A DNA stretch of 64,000 bases from Dichetophora obliterata (lineage: Eukaryota; Arthropoda; Insecta; Diptera; Sciomyzidae), in assembly GCA_963920525.1 (NCBI GenBank), contig OY986439.1, forward strand, positions 22,968,819 to 23,032,818. The letters run 5' to 3'. This document shows, piece after piece, positions 11,240 to 23,202 of this stretch. Below the pieces are notes generated by a model that had not been told where the DNA came from, did no database searches, and worked only from the letters and a program-made list of their open reading frames with translations. Position numbers and translations under genes: made by a program. Every line of letters begins with the position of its first letter. Position 1 is the first letter of the stretch.

Positions 11240-12325
11240 ATTCTGTCATGTTTCCTCACCATTCAATTCTTTGAGGTTGGTGCTGCCTGTGGCTAGGTAG
11301 CCCTTGCATTGCACCACTGTCGTCCCTCTGGCAGCGCTGGTACGCTGGCATATAGCGCGGCTAAGGCTCGCCGGATGGGGTGGTGTTCTTGCCAGTCCGG
11401 TCCGACAGCAGGAAACTACACAAGAATACATATCGTACCAGCTGAAAAGAAAATTACCGTCTGGTAAAAAAAAAAACCCGGAAAAACCATAACCATAACT
11501 AACAAAAAAATCTCATAAAACGATAAAAAAAAAAAACCCGATTATATGGTGCGAACGTGCTGAAAATAAAGAACGAATAGAAACCGGTTGCTTGCTGTAG
11601 CCACGTTGGCACGTCTCGTGGGTCGGTCTCAGGTGTTCTCTGACCGACCTAGGCTAACCCTCCCCTTCTGGCCCCAAAAGACCAGCCATGGTGACCCTTT
11701 GGCCTATATTTAGGTCACCCCAAAAACTCTATACTTACGCCTCCCTGTCTCGTCTACGCCACCTGTTCCCTTCTACATTAACAACTCATCTTGTTACCGG
11801 TATACAAATTACATTTTATTATAGTTATCAAAATTTACTCAACCACTTATTTTTTTCTCCCCTTTTTTTTTTATATAACTAAACTTATACTAAAACAGTG
11901 ATATATTAAATCTAAGAGTAGAGTGTTACCGCCGAATATTGAAAAGTATGAAAAGAGATAATATTTCTAAGGATATGAAAAGAATACTTAAGATTTTTTT
12001 TCTTAATTACTAAAAAAGTTTAATCATTAATGCTATTACAATATGCGATTTTTTTTTTTTTTTTCTTTTATCAAATATTCCGGAAACTTTCAGGTTTTTC
12101 ATTATAACTGCATTTAAAGCTGTGTTTCTTTTTTTTCTTTTAATAAAATTCCCTTGTAAGGGCAGCTATTTCTACATATTAAGCATCTTAAACTAGGAAA
12201 CTTTTATAAATACCATATAATGAAGCTTAACTTTAAATGCTAAAAGGTAGTTGAGAGCAAAAAAATCTTTTTTTGTTGTATATATTAATGGATCCCGTTA
12301 CAGTTTAGTTTGTATTTTATCTTTA

Positions 12326-12890
12326 ATTCGCGTTATTTTAAGCTACCTTTATTTTTATATTGATTTGACTATCCTTTAGTTCTATTTTAAATTCGCGTTA
12401 TTTTAAGCTAATTTTATTTTTATATTGGTTTTACAATTTGTTAGTTTAATTCTTACATTCGCGTTATGTTAAGTTAATTTTATTTTTATATTGTTTTTAT
12501 TATTCGTTAGTTTAATTCTTACATTCGCGTTATGTTGAGTTAATTTTATTTTTATATTGTTTTTACTATTCGTTAGTTTAATTCTTACATTCGCGTTATG
12601 TTAAGTTAAATTTATTTTTATATTGTTTTTACTATTCGTTAGTTTCCTTCTTAAATTCGCGTTATGTTAAGTTAATTTTATTTTTATATTGTTTTTACTA
12701 TTCGTTAGTTTAATTCTTACATTCGCGTTATGTTAAGTTAATTTTATTTTTATATTGTTTTTATTATTCGTTAGTTTAATTCTTACATTCGCGTTATGTT
12801 AAGTTAATTTTATTTTTATATTGTTTTTACTATTCGTTAGTTTAATTCTTACATTCGCGTTATGTTAAGTTAATTTTATTTTTATGTATT
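12326..12890. repeat. 66-bp tandem repeat inside the LTR
   Basis: About nine head-to-tail units, each carrying ATTCGCGTTATGTTAAGTTA or a close variant. The motif recurs near 12326, 12391, 12457, 12523, 12589, 12655, 12721, 12787 and 12853, a 65-66 bp period. The first two units are the most diverged. They lie in the part of the LTR nearest the primer-binding site. Confidence 0.9.
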
Positions 12891-14228
12891 TTTAAATTTT
12901 ATCGCATCTACTGCAATACCTGGTAATCTTTAGAATAGTGGAGATAGTGGGTGTGTATATGTTAGAGATATAGAAACAAACAAATCAGATAAAAATAGCA
13001 ATACTAAATATTTCAATCTTTTCAACTTTGCATTAATTGCCTTAAAGTTTTGGGCGTATAGAAAAACTAAAATACTATCCAAACTTTGATACATTTTATT
13101 CGAATAAAAACAAAAAAAATCAGGAATTCATGTGCATTTTCATGATCAAAGATTTGGGTTTTTTTTTTTTTTTTTTTTTTAAACTGCTTATTCGAAGAGG
13201 TATTACTTCTATAGATCATACAAAATAAACGAGTTTAACAACAATTAGTTAAAGTAAAAAAAAAATAACTATATACTTAAGATGGAATGTCCTTTTTATG
13301 TCAGGTCGGTAAAATAGTGGCAAGTTCATATTAAATATAATCTTACCTATGTATATAAAAAAATTACAAAAACTTTTAATATTAAAAAAAATATTTGGTA
13401 ACCTTTTTTTTTAAATTTTGTATTATGTGAGTTAATAAGGATGTGCCAGAAGGAAGCTAAATTTTTAAATTACATTAAAAAAGTGTTGCAATATTTTGCT
13501 GCTGTTGAAAAAAACTTGAATGTTACATGGTCGGAAATTGTAAGTCATTTAATTGTAGCAATTATTTTTATATGCTTAGGACATCCGGCTTAAAAGTACA
13601 TCGTAGATAATTATTGCATTTAATTCAAGTGTTTCTTAAGTAATTATTCAAATATAGGGTGCTTATTTGTGGTTGGAGGAAAAAAAGTTATCATTAATAT
13701 TATAATTAAACTGATGGTATTTCATTGTATTATGTAAGATGAATTGCAGTAATTTATTTATAAGTTTTTTCTCTTCTTGTTTCTATAACTTATAAGTGGC
13801 GGTAGAAATTTCGCATATAAAGTTGTACCTATGTATGTAAGTACATTGTTTTTTTTTTTTATAAAAACTCTTACCAATCCCAGGCCACAGTTTAGCAAAC
13901 CTGGGGTGGGTGCCGTAATGGTGGATGTAGTTGGTGTTGCATCTGGTGTTTTGTTGCTGTGTTTGTTGTCGGCGCTAGATCGGATGGTATAGTTGCTGTT
14001 GGTGTTGATGAAGCTGGATCGTCGTTTTTGTTGGTGCTGGTGAATATGTTTTTTTTTCTTTAGCTTCTAGCTTTCTATTCTTGGCATTTTCTTTCACCCT
14101 TTTTTTTTCTTTGTCACTTTAACCTTTAAAATTCTTTCAGTGTTTTTTTTATTTTTTTTTTTCTTTACTATCTTTATTATTGTTTATATTATTTTCCTTT
14201 TGGTTTGTTTCACTTTTCTTATTGTTTT

Positions 14229-14870
14229 TTTTTTCTTTGATTTTTGACTATTTTTAATTTCTATATTTTTGCTTTCTATTTTAGTTTGTTTCACTTTTCT
14301 TTTAGTTTCTATCTTTCACTTTTTTTTTTTTTTGACTATTTTTAATTTCTATATTTTTGCTTTCTATTTTAGTTTGTTTCACTTTTCTTTTAGTTTCTAT
14401 CTTTCACTTTTATTCTTTTTTTTTGACTATTTTTAATTTCTATATTTTTGCTTTCTATTTTAGTTTGTTTCACTTTTCTTTTAGTTTCTATTTTTCACTT
14501 TTATTCTTTTCTTTGACTATTTTTAATTTCTATATTTTTGCTTTCTATTTTAGTTTGTTTCGATTTTCTCAATTTACACTTTTCTTATATTGTTTCTTTC
14601 ACTTTGATTTTTGGGGTAATTTTAATTTTTATATTTTTGCTTTCTATTTTAGTTTTCTTTCACTTATCTTATATTGTTTCTTTTACTTTGATTTTTGGGT
14701 AATTTTAATTTTTATATTTTTGCTTTCTATTTTAGTTTTCTTTCACTTTTCTTATATTGTTTCTTTCACTTTGATTTTTGGGTAATTTTAATTTTTATAT
14801 TTTTGCTTTCTATTTTGGTTTTCTTTCACTTATCTTATATTGTTTCTTTCACTTTGACTTATTTCCTTAT
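14229..14870. repeat. T-rich tandem repeat inside the LTR
   Basis: Roughly 80-95 bp units rich in T, repeating the phrase TTTTTGCTTTCTATTTTAG. The block is duplicated at about 760-1400 in the other LTR. It is strongly strand-asymmetric, T-rich on plus and purine-rich on the retroelement sense strand. Open frames translated through it are only F/L/Y/I-rich low complexity. Confidence 0.85.
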
Positions 14871-16542
14871 TTTTCTTCAGTTTGTTTTTATTTTCTTTTA
14901 GAATGTCTATGTTTTCACTTCTTTTATTTAGGTTTTATTTTTTTTTTCAATTTTCGTTGGGGGTGGTGATGACGTCGTTGTTGTTGATGGTGGTGGTGGT
15001 GATGTCGTTGGTAGTGTGGGCTGCAGCTGTTGCTGTCGAGCGCTGTCGTTCGGTGGGTTGACGATGGTGCTGCTGCTGATAATGATGACGATGGTGTTGT
15101 TGGATTTGTTGTTGTTGGACTCTTCTGGTGTGGTTGGAACTGGCTGGCTTCTGTTGTCCTTGTTGTCTCTGTTGACGCAGCTGTTGGTGGCAAACATTGA
15201 TGGTCGCAGGTTTGGGGTGGTGAAGCTGGTGTTCCAGTGGCTGTGGTGTCGTTGCTGTCGTTGAGGTTGACGATAGCAGCTTTGGTTTTGCCGCTTTAGC
15301 TGATTGAATAACCATTTTACCCAATATAATGGCCACATGTGAAAATCGTTCGTAGGTCTCGTAGGAAACACGGATAGAGGAACAATGGTATCTGTGCTTG
15401 AAGAAACACGGTCGTGTTTCTGGATGTGAGGCCACGCATTGCAGCAGCGCCAAAGCGTTGCACCCACGATTGATGCGCGGTTAATGTGGCAGTATTAATT
15501 GCTGGATAAATATTGATAATCTCTGGCAGTAGAGCGGTAGTGGTACCAAAGCTGTTCCCTAGCACTGGTGCTAAATCTGTGACTGCGTCGCGTTTTTTTT
15601 TTCCAATTCTAGAAGAGCTGTTTCGCGAGTCTCCAGGTGGGCAAGTTTATTTATCCATTGGAATACCTTCTACTGTTCTACTTGTAAATTTATACCGGCT
15701 GGGCTAGGCTGCGCACTCATTAACCGCGATTCCGTGTTGACTTGAATTTATGTTTGCTTAAACCTTATATGGAAAATAAAATGATTTTAATATGGAATTT
15801 TGCAATTTTCAGACTATTTTGCACTGTGTTTGAATCACAATAAATGTTTTGTTTTCTCAAAAAAGGTTTCTCCAATCCACGTCCAACACTACCTACCGTT
15901 GCTTGCATGGTATTCTGAGCCAAGGCGCCAATATCGATCTTAGCCTCCTTGTATTCAATATCGGGCCCTTCAGTATGATGCCGTAAGCCTGTCCATTGGC
16001 ACAAGTAGTTATAGAATTTGTAGTAGTCTCGAGACCACCATTCGCCACGGTATTTTATCACCGAACTTCCAGTTGCTCAATCGCTGACTTTTTCTTAATG
16101 TCGAAACTCTGCTACCGCAACGTTTACCCAGGGGTGTATTTTTCTTTGCTCGCTAGTATTTTCGTACTTTGGCTGTGTTGCCACATGTACTTGGAAAGGG
16201 TGCGTTCGCATGCATCTTGAGGGCATTTATATGTGCAAACTAGCGATGTTTGTCCAACTTTACTACCTTTTCGGTGGAATCGCCCATAACCGAAGGGAGT
16301 AGGTAATGGTTGGGTTGGACTTGCGTATGACACGTCGGCAAGATCCCGTTAACCGACGCTTGTTTCGGAATTCCGATTGGCTACCGATTCAAGCGCGTGT
16401 CGGATCACGCCATTTTACCGAATGGTTTATGCCCGCTGAAACTAGTGGTACCATTTTTGTTGGTATTTTTCCCTTTCAAGCCCGTGTATGGCCATTTTGT
16501 TTGCCCGAACGTTCTCGAACGTCACCGAGGTGCCACATCTAA

Positions 16543-17046
16543 ATGAAAAAAATTGTGTGCACTGGCACACTAGAGGGCGCTCGACTCGATCTCGTGGGTA
16601 TTCATGAACCTGAGTATTTCTGCCATTCAGGTGCCCATGACACTATACGTCAAATGGCAATCGACAAAATAAAACATATCCGAAGTGATCTCGATCGGAC
16701 AACATTGAGAGAATACAAAAAACCGAAAATCAATTTTGACTGCACCCACTTTTCCAACATGATAGATTTGAATGATGATGATATTCTACACGAGCCGCCA
16801 TACACAATAGACATTCCATTGCATCATTTGACTGAAGATTATTATGATTCTGATGAGGTTATGATTAATGTCGAAATACCATGCCACATTCAAAGCACCG
16901 AACGAAATGTCCAAGAGATGACTAGAGCATCCAAACACGTTACAGAAAAACACAAAAGTGGTTTTATTGCGACATCGATGGAATCGAGAGAAAAAAGGCC
17001 CAAAACTGAGAGCAAACGAGACTTGGAGTACTGGAATTGGTACTAA
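16543..17046 (+). pseudogene. unrecognised ORF crossing the LTR-flank junction
   Basis: A 167-residue open frame. Residues 1-33 are encoded by LTR sequence (also present at 3073-3172), so the start is artefactual. From residue 34 (16643 on) the sequence is unique flank with a protein-like composition: acidic stretches, a DDDILHEPPYTIDIP segment, then a basic C-terminus ending EYWNWY before a TAA. I do not recognise the family. The likely reading is the C-terminal exon of a host or transposon gene into which the retroelement inserted; the partner part would lie left of the window. An in-frame open tail of 134 codons in such AT-rich DNA is unlikely by chance but not conclusive. Confidence 0.4.
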
Positions 17047-17459
17047 ATAGTACTAAATAGTAAACGAGAATTGGAGTAATTTAAATGGGAGATTTGAATT
17101 CAGCGCCAAATTTTCCAACATTTTTTTTATTTTTTGACCAAAAATCACGATATTTTGATAAAAAATCACGATTTTTTCTATTGATAGTTGGATTTAATGT
17201 ATTTTTAATGCCAGATTCAGATTCAGCGCCCAAATTTACCTTAGAAGTGACAGCACAAATAATATTTTTTATACACATTTTATACACTTCTTTCAAATTT
17301 CATACATTCATATTTTATAATTGAGAAAAAAATCTATTTACGAAAGTCCGCACAGCTTTTTTTCAGAATTTGTATATGCTGTAGTGGAGAAAAAGTCTTG
17401 AAATTACATGTATTTTACGAATTTCGCTGAGCCAGACCACCAAAAAAATTTGACCCGCC

Positions 17460-17508
<49 letters not shown>

Positions 17509-17812
17509 TTCCGATAGAGTAACACTTTTACTAAAAACAAATAGATTTACCAATATGATATATACTCTTTAATTCATATGTATAAACTGTTTTCTAAATT
17601 AGTTCGCTGTCATATGCTGACTGTAGCTACAAATAAACATCCACAAAAAATTAAAGCTTACTGTACAACAATAACTACTTAGCAAATTTACAACAACAAC
17701 GCAAAGAGAATTTCAAGATCCCAGCGGTTGCGCAGCGTTAGAGGGGATGAACCGATTTGGCGGCGTAAGATATAGAGCACTTTGCATGCTATATTTTCTG
17801 TTTGCCTGCTGT
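17047..17812. other. AT-rich spacer with microsatellite
   Basis: Nothing gene-like. It holds a pure (TA)n tract at about 17463-17503. The stretch 17505-17720 is similar, in direct orientation, to 26275-26500; both start near TATATGTATTTC/TGAT and share CATATGC-GACTGTAGCTACA. This marks another dispersed repeat. Confidence 0.6.
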
Positions 17813-18850
17813 TTCGTTCATTTTTTTTAATTTTTTAACAGTTTTTTAAGTTTAATATATAACAAGTTTACGAAATATGTTGCAAGTACAAGCTCCCGAA
17901 TTAAATATGTCGCAAATTGATAAAATGCAAATAAAATAAAATATTTGCGCTAAAACACGACCGAAATGTGAAACGTCAAAATTTGTAACTGTCAAAATTT
18001 CATCGTCCATTTGACACAGCAAAAAAGACAAATTTATTTCAACACACACAAATTTTATTCAACTTGATATTTTCTATCCTACCACGACTGATTGACACAC
18101 AGCCATAGTTGACAACTCTGAATATAAAATGACGCAGTGGTGAAAATAAAAAGCCACTGGCCGCATTCTAGCCGAAAAAGTGCTCAAGTAGCGAAGTAGC
18201 ATAAAATATTTTCGCTATATAAATTGTGACATCTCAAGGAACATGTTCTGTGAGAGCATACCATTCAGCCCGAAAGTTGTGGAACAGTTCTTTCCGCTGA
18301 ATGCAGGCACTGACAAATACAACAAGTGTGAAAATTGTCAAACTTTGTTTGACGATATGTAATAAAATAAGAGCATGCATGTAATTATTTGAATTCAACA
18401 TATGCCTTTATCACAACTTAAAGATTAAAATGTTAAAACACTCAATCCATACATTATTTTTCTTGTTTGCAAACGAAGTTCCAGCAGAAAAAAGAAGAAA
18501 AAGAAGAAGATGGATTCAAATCTCACCATGAATAGCAGCTGTTTGAGTAAAAGCAAAAATGTTGACAAATACAACAACTGAAGAAATTGCCAAACTTTAA
18601 AGGCATATATATATATAAATATAAACCGAATTAATAATAAGTTTTGGTTGCAAACATCTTATCGCAACCTAACTTAAGTATTTATATACTAACAAACAGA
18701 TTATATGCATTAATTTCAGGAGTTGCCAAGTGATTTCTTTGTGAGCTTGCGGCCGAATGACAAATTCCTTGGAAAAATACGATGATGCAAACGAATGATT
18801 TACCCTCTACCAAAATCGTTCACCGCGCCTAAATAAGTTTTCACTTCAAA
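17813..18850 (+). repeat. left arm of 1 kb dispersed inverted-repeat pair
   Basis: Matches the reverse complement of 25037-25970 over almost its whole length, e.g. the CCTCTACCAAAATCGTTCA region at 18803 and TTGACAATTTTC/GAAAATTGTCAA segments. Compared with the other copy it contains an extra 148-bp insertion (18160-18307). The shared ORF around 17852-18049 (minus) has no recognisable domain and is probably fortuitous. Confidence 0.85.
18160..18307. mobile_element. 148-bp MITE with CACTG target duplication
   Basis: Present here and absent from the matching site in the inverted copy (CAGTG at 25600-25604). It is flanked by CACTG on both sides (18155-18159 and 18308-18312). Ends are imperfect inverted repeats: GCCGCATTCTAGC on the left and GCTGAATGCAG on the right. 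A similar GCTGAATGCGGCC end occurs near 35112-35125. A 40-codon ORF inside it is not supported as a gene. Confidence 0.7.
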
Positions 18851-19969
18851 AAATGGAAATTGATGAAGTAAGTAAATACTGAATTATCGTTTTATTTTAA
18901 TATTTTAATACTTAATTGTTAACAGCCAACAAATAGTGACTCTTTTTTTGTAGATAACAATATTAATAGTAGTTTTAATATCGACGCTATAAAAGTAAAA
19001 ATTGTGAGCGGCGATTTGTTTTTTATTATTATTTTTTAAACTGATATTATGTTTTACATTCAAACATTCATAATTAATAAATATTTATTACCACACATAA
19101 AGTTAAATTTCTTAAACATTTTTTTTGTGTTTTCGTTATCTTTAGCTGAATGGTTTTTTGTTTTTAATAAATATAGATTTAAATTAAAACATACAACTGA
19201 CAATTCATCTACTAAATTACTGAAATTAGGTATCAAATATTTCAAGTATTTGCCAACTTGTACTCCTCTTGCAAGTTATTTTAATGTACATAACTAATAC
19301 GCGATAGACAATTTATTATTTGTTTTGCTTTAAACCGGTTTTCCACTTACGCATACTAAATACAATTTTCGCTCAAGCCAACGCTATCTGCAAATGAGAG
19401 TGAGAGAACGAAAGTAAGTGCGATCCCCACAAATGTTTTGTACAGCGACTCAAATGTAATTGTGCAGCACTTTAATACATATTTTATTTCGAATTGCATT
19501 CGGAGTTGAAGAAAAAGCGTAAGGAACTTCGTTCCTGATGGGGGTTAATTTTTTTAAATTACTATATAATTTTGTGTTAAAAACTTACAAATACAATTTA
19601 TAATTTTTTGTTTAGGTGGCGCTAATGTCGGGCCTAGGGCGGCAGAATGCCTTAATCCGTCACTGCAGGTAGGTGAGGATTTTATTTCATTTAATAAGAT
19701 TTCATAATCACAGTGCAAATTAAATATTAAAAATATTGATAATGATAATAAATGATAATAACATTTTAAAAGATTTTATCATTTGGTAAAGGTCACTTTT
19801 TATGGAAGGTAGAAGTGGGTTGCACCCGATTTAACTCATTTTCAAACTTTTTTTTGTTTTTTAGATAGATAAAAGCTTACATATCGAATTTCCTTACGAT
19901 AGCTTTCCTTACGGACATGACTAAAATCGATTCAGTAGGTTTTGCTTATCAAGAATACAAAGTATATGG
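18851..19969. other. spacer with possible hAT end fragment
   Basis: Mostly featureless AT-rich DNA. At 19616-19668 a GC-richer segment whose reverse complement starts CAGTGACGGATTAAGGC and continues with a GGCGGCA-type stretch resembles a hAT terminal inverted repeat; no partner end is found in the window. The rest shows nothing I can name. Confidence 0.35.
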
Positions 19970-21769
19970 CAGAGCTGTAAAATCGACATTCATATTCAGA
20001 ATTTTAAGTTCAACTGAATAACTACATAAGAATGCATTGAATGAATGCAAAATTGATTTACAAATGATATTTTTAATTCATATTCATTTAAAAAAAAATG
20101 ATTAATTATTAATTTCAATTATTCAATTTCGTTATTTAGAATAATGAATCAATTTTAATTCATATGAATGCTATTAACAATAAATGCAATTCACAAAAAA
20201 TTTCAGAATTTTCAATTATTCTTTTTTTATTCATTATTCATTTGTTGTTCTTTATTAATTTTTTATTGATTATTCATTTTTTATTCATTATTCATTTGTT
20301 ATTCATTATTAATTTTACTATTCGTTAATATTTTTTTATTAATTAATCATGTTTTATTCATTATTCATTTGTTATTCATTATTCTTTTTTTTTATTCATT
20401 ATTCATATTTTATTCATTCATTTTTTTAATCATTAGTCCTTTTTGAGTCCTTATTTATTTTTAATTCAATATTAATTTTTTAATCCATTATTCATTTGTT
20501 ATTCATTATTCATTTTTTATTCATTTTTATTCGTTATTAGTTTTTTAATCGTTATTCATTTTTTATTCATTATTAATTTTTTTTTCATCATTCATTTGTT
20601 ATTCATTTTTTTATTCATTATTAATTTTTTATTCATTATTCATGTTTTATTAATTATTCATTTGTTATTTGTTATTAATTTTTTATTCATTATTCATTCT
20701 TATTTATTCTTTTTTTTATTAATCACTCATTTTTTGTTCATTATTAATTTTACTATTCGTTATTAATTTTTTATTCATTATTCATGTTTTATTCATTATT
20801 CATTTGTTATTCATTATTCTTTTTTTTATTCATTATTCATTTTTTATTCATTCAATTTTTTATTCATTAGTCTTTTTTGATTCCTTATGTATTTTTAATT
20901 CAATATTCATTTTTTATCCATTATTCATTTGTTATTCATTATTAATTTTTTATTCATTTTTATTCATTTTGTTATTCATTATTTATTTTTTATTCGTTAT
21001 TCATTTTTTATTCATTATTGGATTTTTATTCATCATTCATTTGTTATTCATTTTTTTATTCATTATTAATTTTTTATTTATTATTATGTTTTATTAATAA
21101 TAAATAAATTTATCAATAAATTTCATGTTTAATTATTATTCATTTGTTATTCATTGTTATTTTTTTTTAATCATTATTCATTTTTTATTCATTATTCCTT
21201 TTTTATTCATTATTCACTTTTTATTCATTATTAATTTTTTATTCATTATAAATTTTTTTATTTATTATTCATTTTTTATTCATTATTCATTTTTTATTCA
21301 TTATTCATTTTTTATTCATTATTCCTTTTTTATTCATTATTCATTTTTTATTAATTATTCATTTTTTATTCATTATTCATTTTTTATTAATTATTCATTT
21401 CTTATTCATTATTCGTTTTTTATTCATTATTCATCTGATATTCTTTATTCATTTTTTATTGAATGAATAATATGTAAATAAAAACTGAACAGTAAAAAAT
21501 GAATAATTAATTAAGAAAGAATGATTGAAAATTCTGAAATTCTTTGTGAATTGCATTCTTTTTGAATATCATTCAAATGAATAAAAAAATTATTCATTAT
21601 TCTGAATAAGGAAAATGAATAATTAAAATTAATATTTAACAATTTTTTTAAAAATGAATGTGAACCAAAAATTTTTATTTATAAATCAATTTTGCATTTT
21701 TATTTCGTTATTCACTGGTTCACTTTTTTGTGAATAAAATCAAATTGAATGCATTCTTTTACAGCTCTC
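19970..21769. mobile_element. hAT-like foldback element with minisatellite core
   Basis: Ends are CAGAGCTGTAAAA at 19970 and its near inverse TTTTACAGCTCTC ending at 21769, flanked by an identical 8-bp target duplication GTATATGG (19962-19969 and 21770-21777). Inverted arms run about 260-300 bp (19970-20230 versus 21480-21769), sharing e.g. GCAATTCACAAA and CAGAATTTTCAAT. Between them is a (TTATTCAT)n-type minisatellite. The CAGAG start and 8-bp duplication are hAT hallmarks. There is no transposase, so it is non-autonomous. Confidence 0.85.
20215..21465. repeat. TTATTCATTTTT minisatellite
   Basis: About 1.25 kb of degenerate ATTCATTATTCATTTTTT-type units of 8-18 bp, forming the core of the hAT-like foldback. 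Long F/I/L/H ORFs across it (20804-21097, 21125-21466) are translations of the repeat. Confidence 0.92.
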
Positions 21770-21777
21770 GTATATGG

Positions 21778-22240
21778 TACATTTCTAAACCTGCCACTCT
21801 TCCTTCTGATCGTTAATAATAGAGTGTTAAAGTTAATGTACCCCTTGCGCAATACTCGTGGAGGTATAAAAAAGTGATTGCTTATAGCCAAAGGTTCCAC
21901 ACATGAAACATTCAAATAAATTAAGAAAAAATTTAGAAAAAAGTATCGGACATAATATTTTTCGTACCTCGCTTAATTCGATTTGAACAGAATACAACAG
22001 AATACAACCACGTTTTAACACTCAAACTGTGGTGTGAATGCGAGCTGAGTGAAATGATCGACAAATTATTTGATACGCCCTCTCGCCGCCCCCCACAACA
22101 TTGTTTGCGTTCTTATCGATTCTTGGCAGTTCGTTAAAAAAACAAAAAACGTCAACATTGTCATCGCACGTTGGCGACGTCATCGTTGCGTAGCGAGGTC
22201 GTGCCACTACAACAACAAATATGAGATAGACAACGATTTC
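21778..22240. other. short unassigned segment
   Basis: Less AT-rich than its surroundings, especially 22020-22240 with short CG-containing stretches. Possibly genuine single-copy DNA between two transposons. No convincing coding frame, promoter or RNA gene. Confidence 0.4.
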
Positions 22241-23202
22241 TGTACGATCAGGGGCGGAGCTACTTAAGGGCTTTTTGGGATGCAGCCCAGGGCCCGATTG
22301 ATACAAAGGGCCCCAAAATCCAATGCGCGTCTAAAGAACAGAACGGGGAATTCCAATGTGTATTTTCTCGCGAGTGCGTCTATTACGGGGGACTTCAAAC
22401 CACTTATCGCTCGACGCAATTTTATTTTTTTTTCGCACTTCTGTTCTCGTCGTCAAAGGTACAAACAGACTGTGGTGTTGTGAGTGCTATATGAGTGAGT
22501 GAGTGAGAAATATGTTTAGTGAGTGTTTAATTTACTTATAAGGGATAACTAAAAATCAATAAAGACCGGACCTTTCTCTTATTGTACTTATAATTGAAAG
22601 TAATCAGCATAAGAAAATATTCTTTGCTTTTAGTAGGTAAGTAAAAAGAATTATAAATCATGATTTTTTTGTTTTAATTTTATTTTTAAATAATGAATAA
22701 ATTCTTTGATCGATTTTTAATGTTAATTTGTGAATTTCTGCACTCATTTCAAAGTATTAAAATGTGACAAGAGAGACAATATTCCATCGATTACCTTGCT
22801 CGCTCTGTTTTTTTTCAAAAAACTATCAAGGTCTTTGTTTATAAAAAAAAAAAAATTATTAAAATTTTAACATGAATTTAATTGTGAGCTTTAGATCAAG
22901 TAAGTTTAAAGAAGACAACAAAAAACATCAACTCTGTATAGAGTTAATCACACAGCAGACTAGACAGCCTGTTTCGGAAATCGATACATTTCCTCTTCAG
23001 TCTTGAGTGATTCAGCTCTGACCAACCCACATCTTAAAGTCTTATATGATTTGACACGTGTTCGAACAAATTCGTAAGAACTTTAACGTTCTCATCGGCC
23101 ACTTAATCATATGATATTAAAGCAGTAGCTATTTTTTAGAGCTAGCCTTTAGCTCTACCAGGGTTTCAGTCTATTCTAGTTGTTTCTTATTTTTCCTTCG
23201 AT

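Larger units (their letters stand above)
11244..16642 (-). repeat. 5' LTR (complete, 5399 bp) of giant Ty3/gypsy-type element
   Basis: The plus-strand left end reads TGTCATG (11244-11250) and the right end CATGACA (16636-16642), a perfect 7-bp inverted terminal repeat with TG..CA ends. Four bases inside the left end lies a tRNA-Lys primer-binding site, which fixes this boundary. The right end is fixed by loss of identity with the other copy at 3172/16642. The 11244-13469 part cannot be compared because its partner lies outside the window, so total length rests on the primer-site boundary. At 5.4 kb it is far longer than usual fly LTRs of 0.2-2 kb. Internal structure: a 66-bp tandem repeat (12326-12890), homopolymer-rich DNA, a T-rich tandem repeat (about 14229-14870) and a GTT-rich block (14950-15270). 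Confidence 0.85.

Noticed and set aside
14928..15467. Histidine/glutamine/threonine-rich ORFs on the minus strand of the LTR (also 1459-1998)
   Set aside because: Overlapping open frames in two phases over a GTT-repeat tract; identical in both LTRs only because the LTRs are identical. Low complexity, no domain.
1..16642. Tandem segmental duplication of 13.5 kb
   Set aside because: The repeat boundary coincides with TG..CA inverted ends, a primer-binding site and gag-pol in the right order, so LTRs explain it better than a duplication.
17852..18049. 65-codon ORF conserved in the inverted copy at 25721-25918
   Set aside because: Conservation is explained by recent duplication of the whole 1 kb repeat; no domain and no codon-level signal visible by eye.
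18243..18362. 40-codon cysteine-containing ORF, thought to be a zinc finger
   Set aside because: Most of it lies inside the 148-bp MITE and crosses its boundary.
18853..19923. A four-exon mini-gene starting MEIDE with consensus-like splice sites
   Set aside because: The third putative exon (19616-19668) looks like a hAT terminal repeat in reverse, and the phases do not join without a stop.
20804..21466. Long hydrophobic ORFs
   Set aside because: Translations of the TTATTCAT minisatellite.
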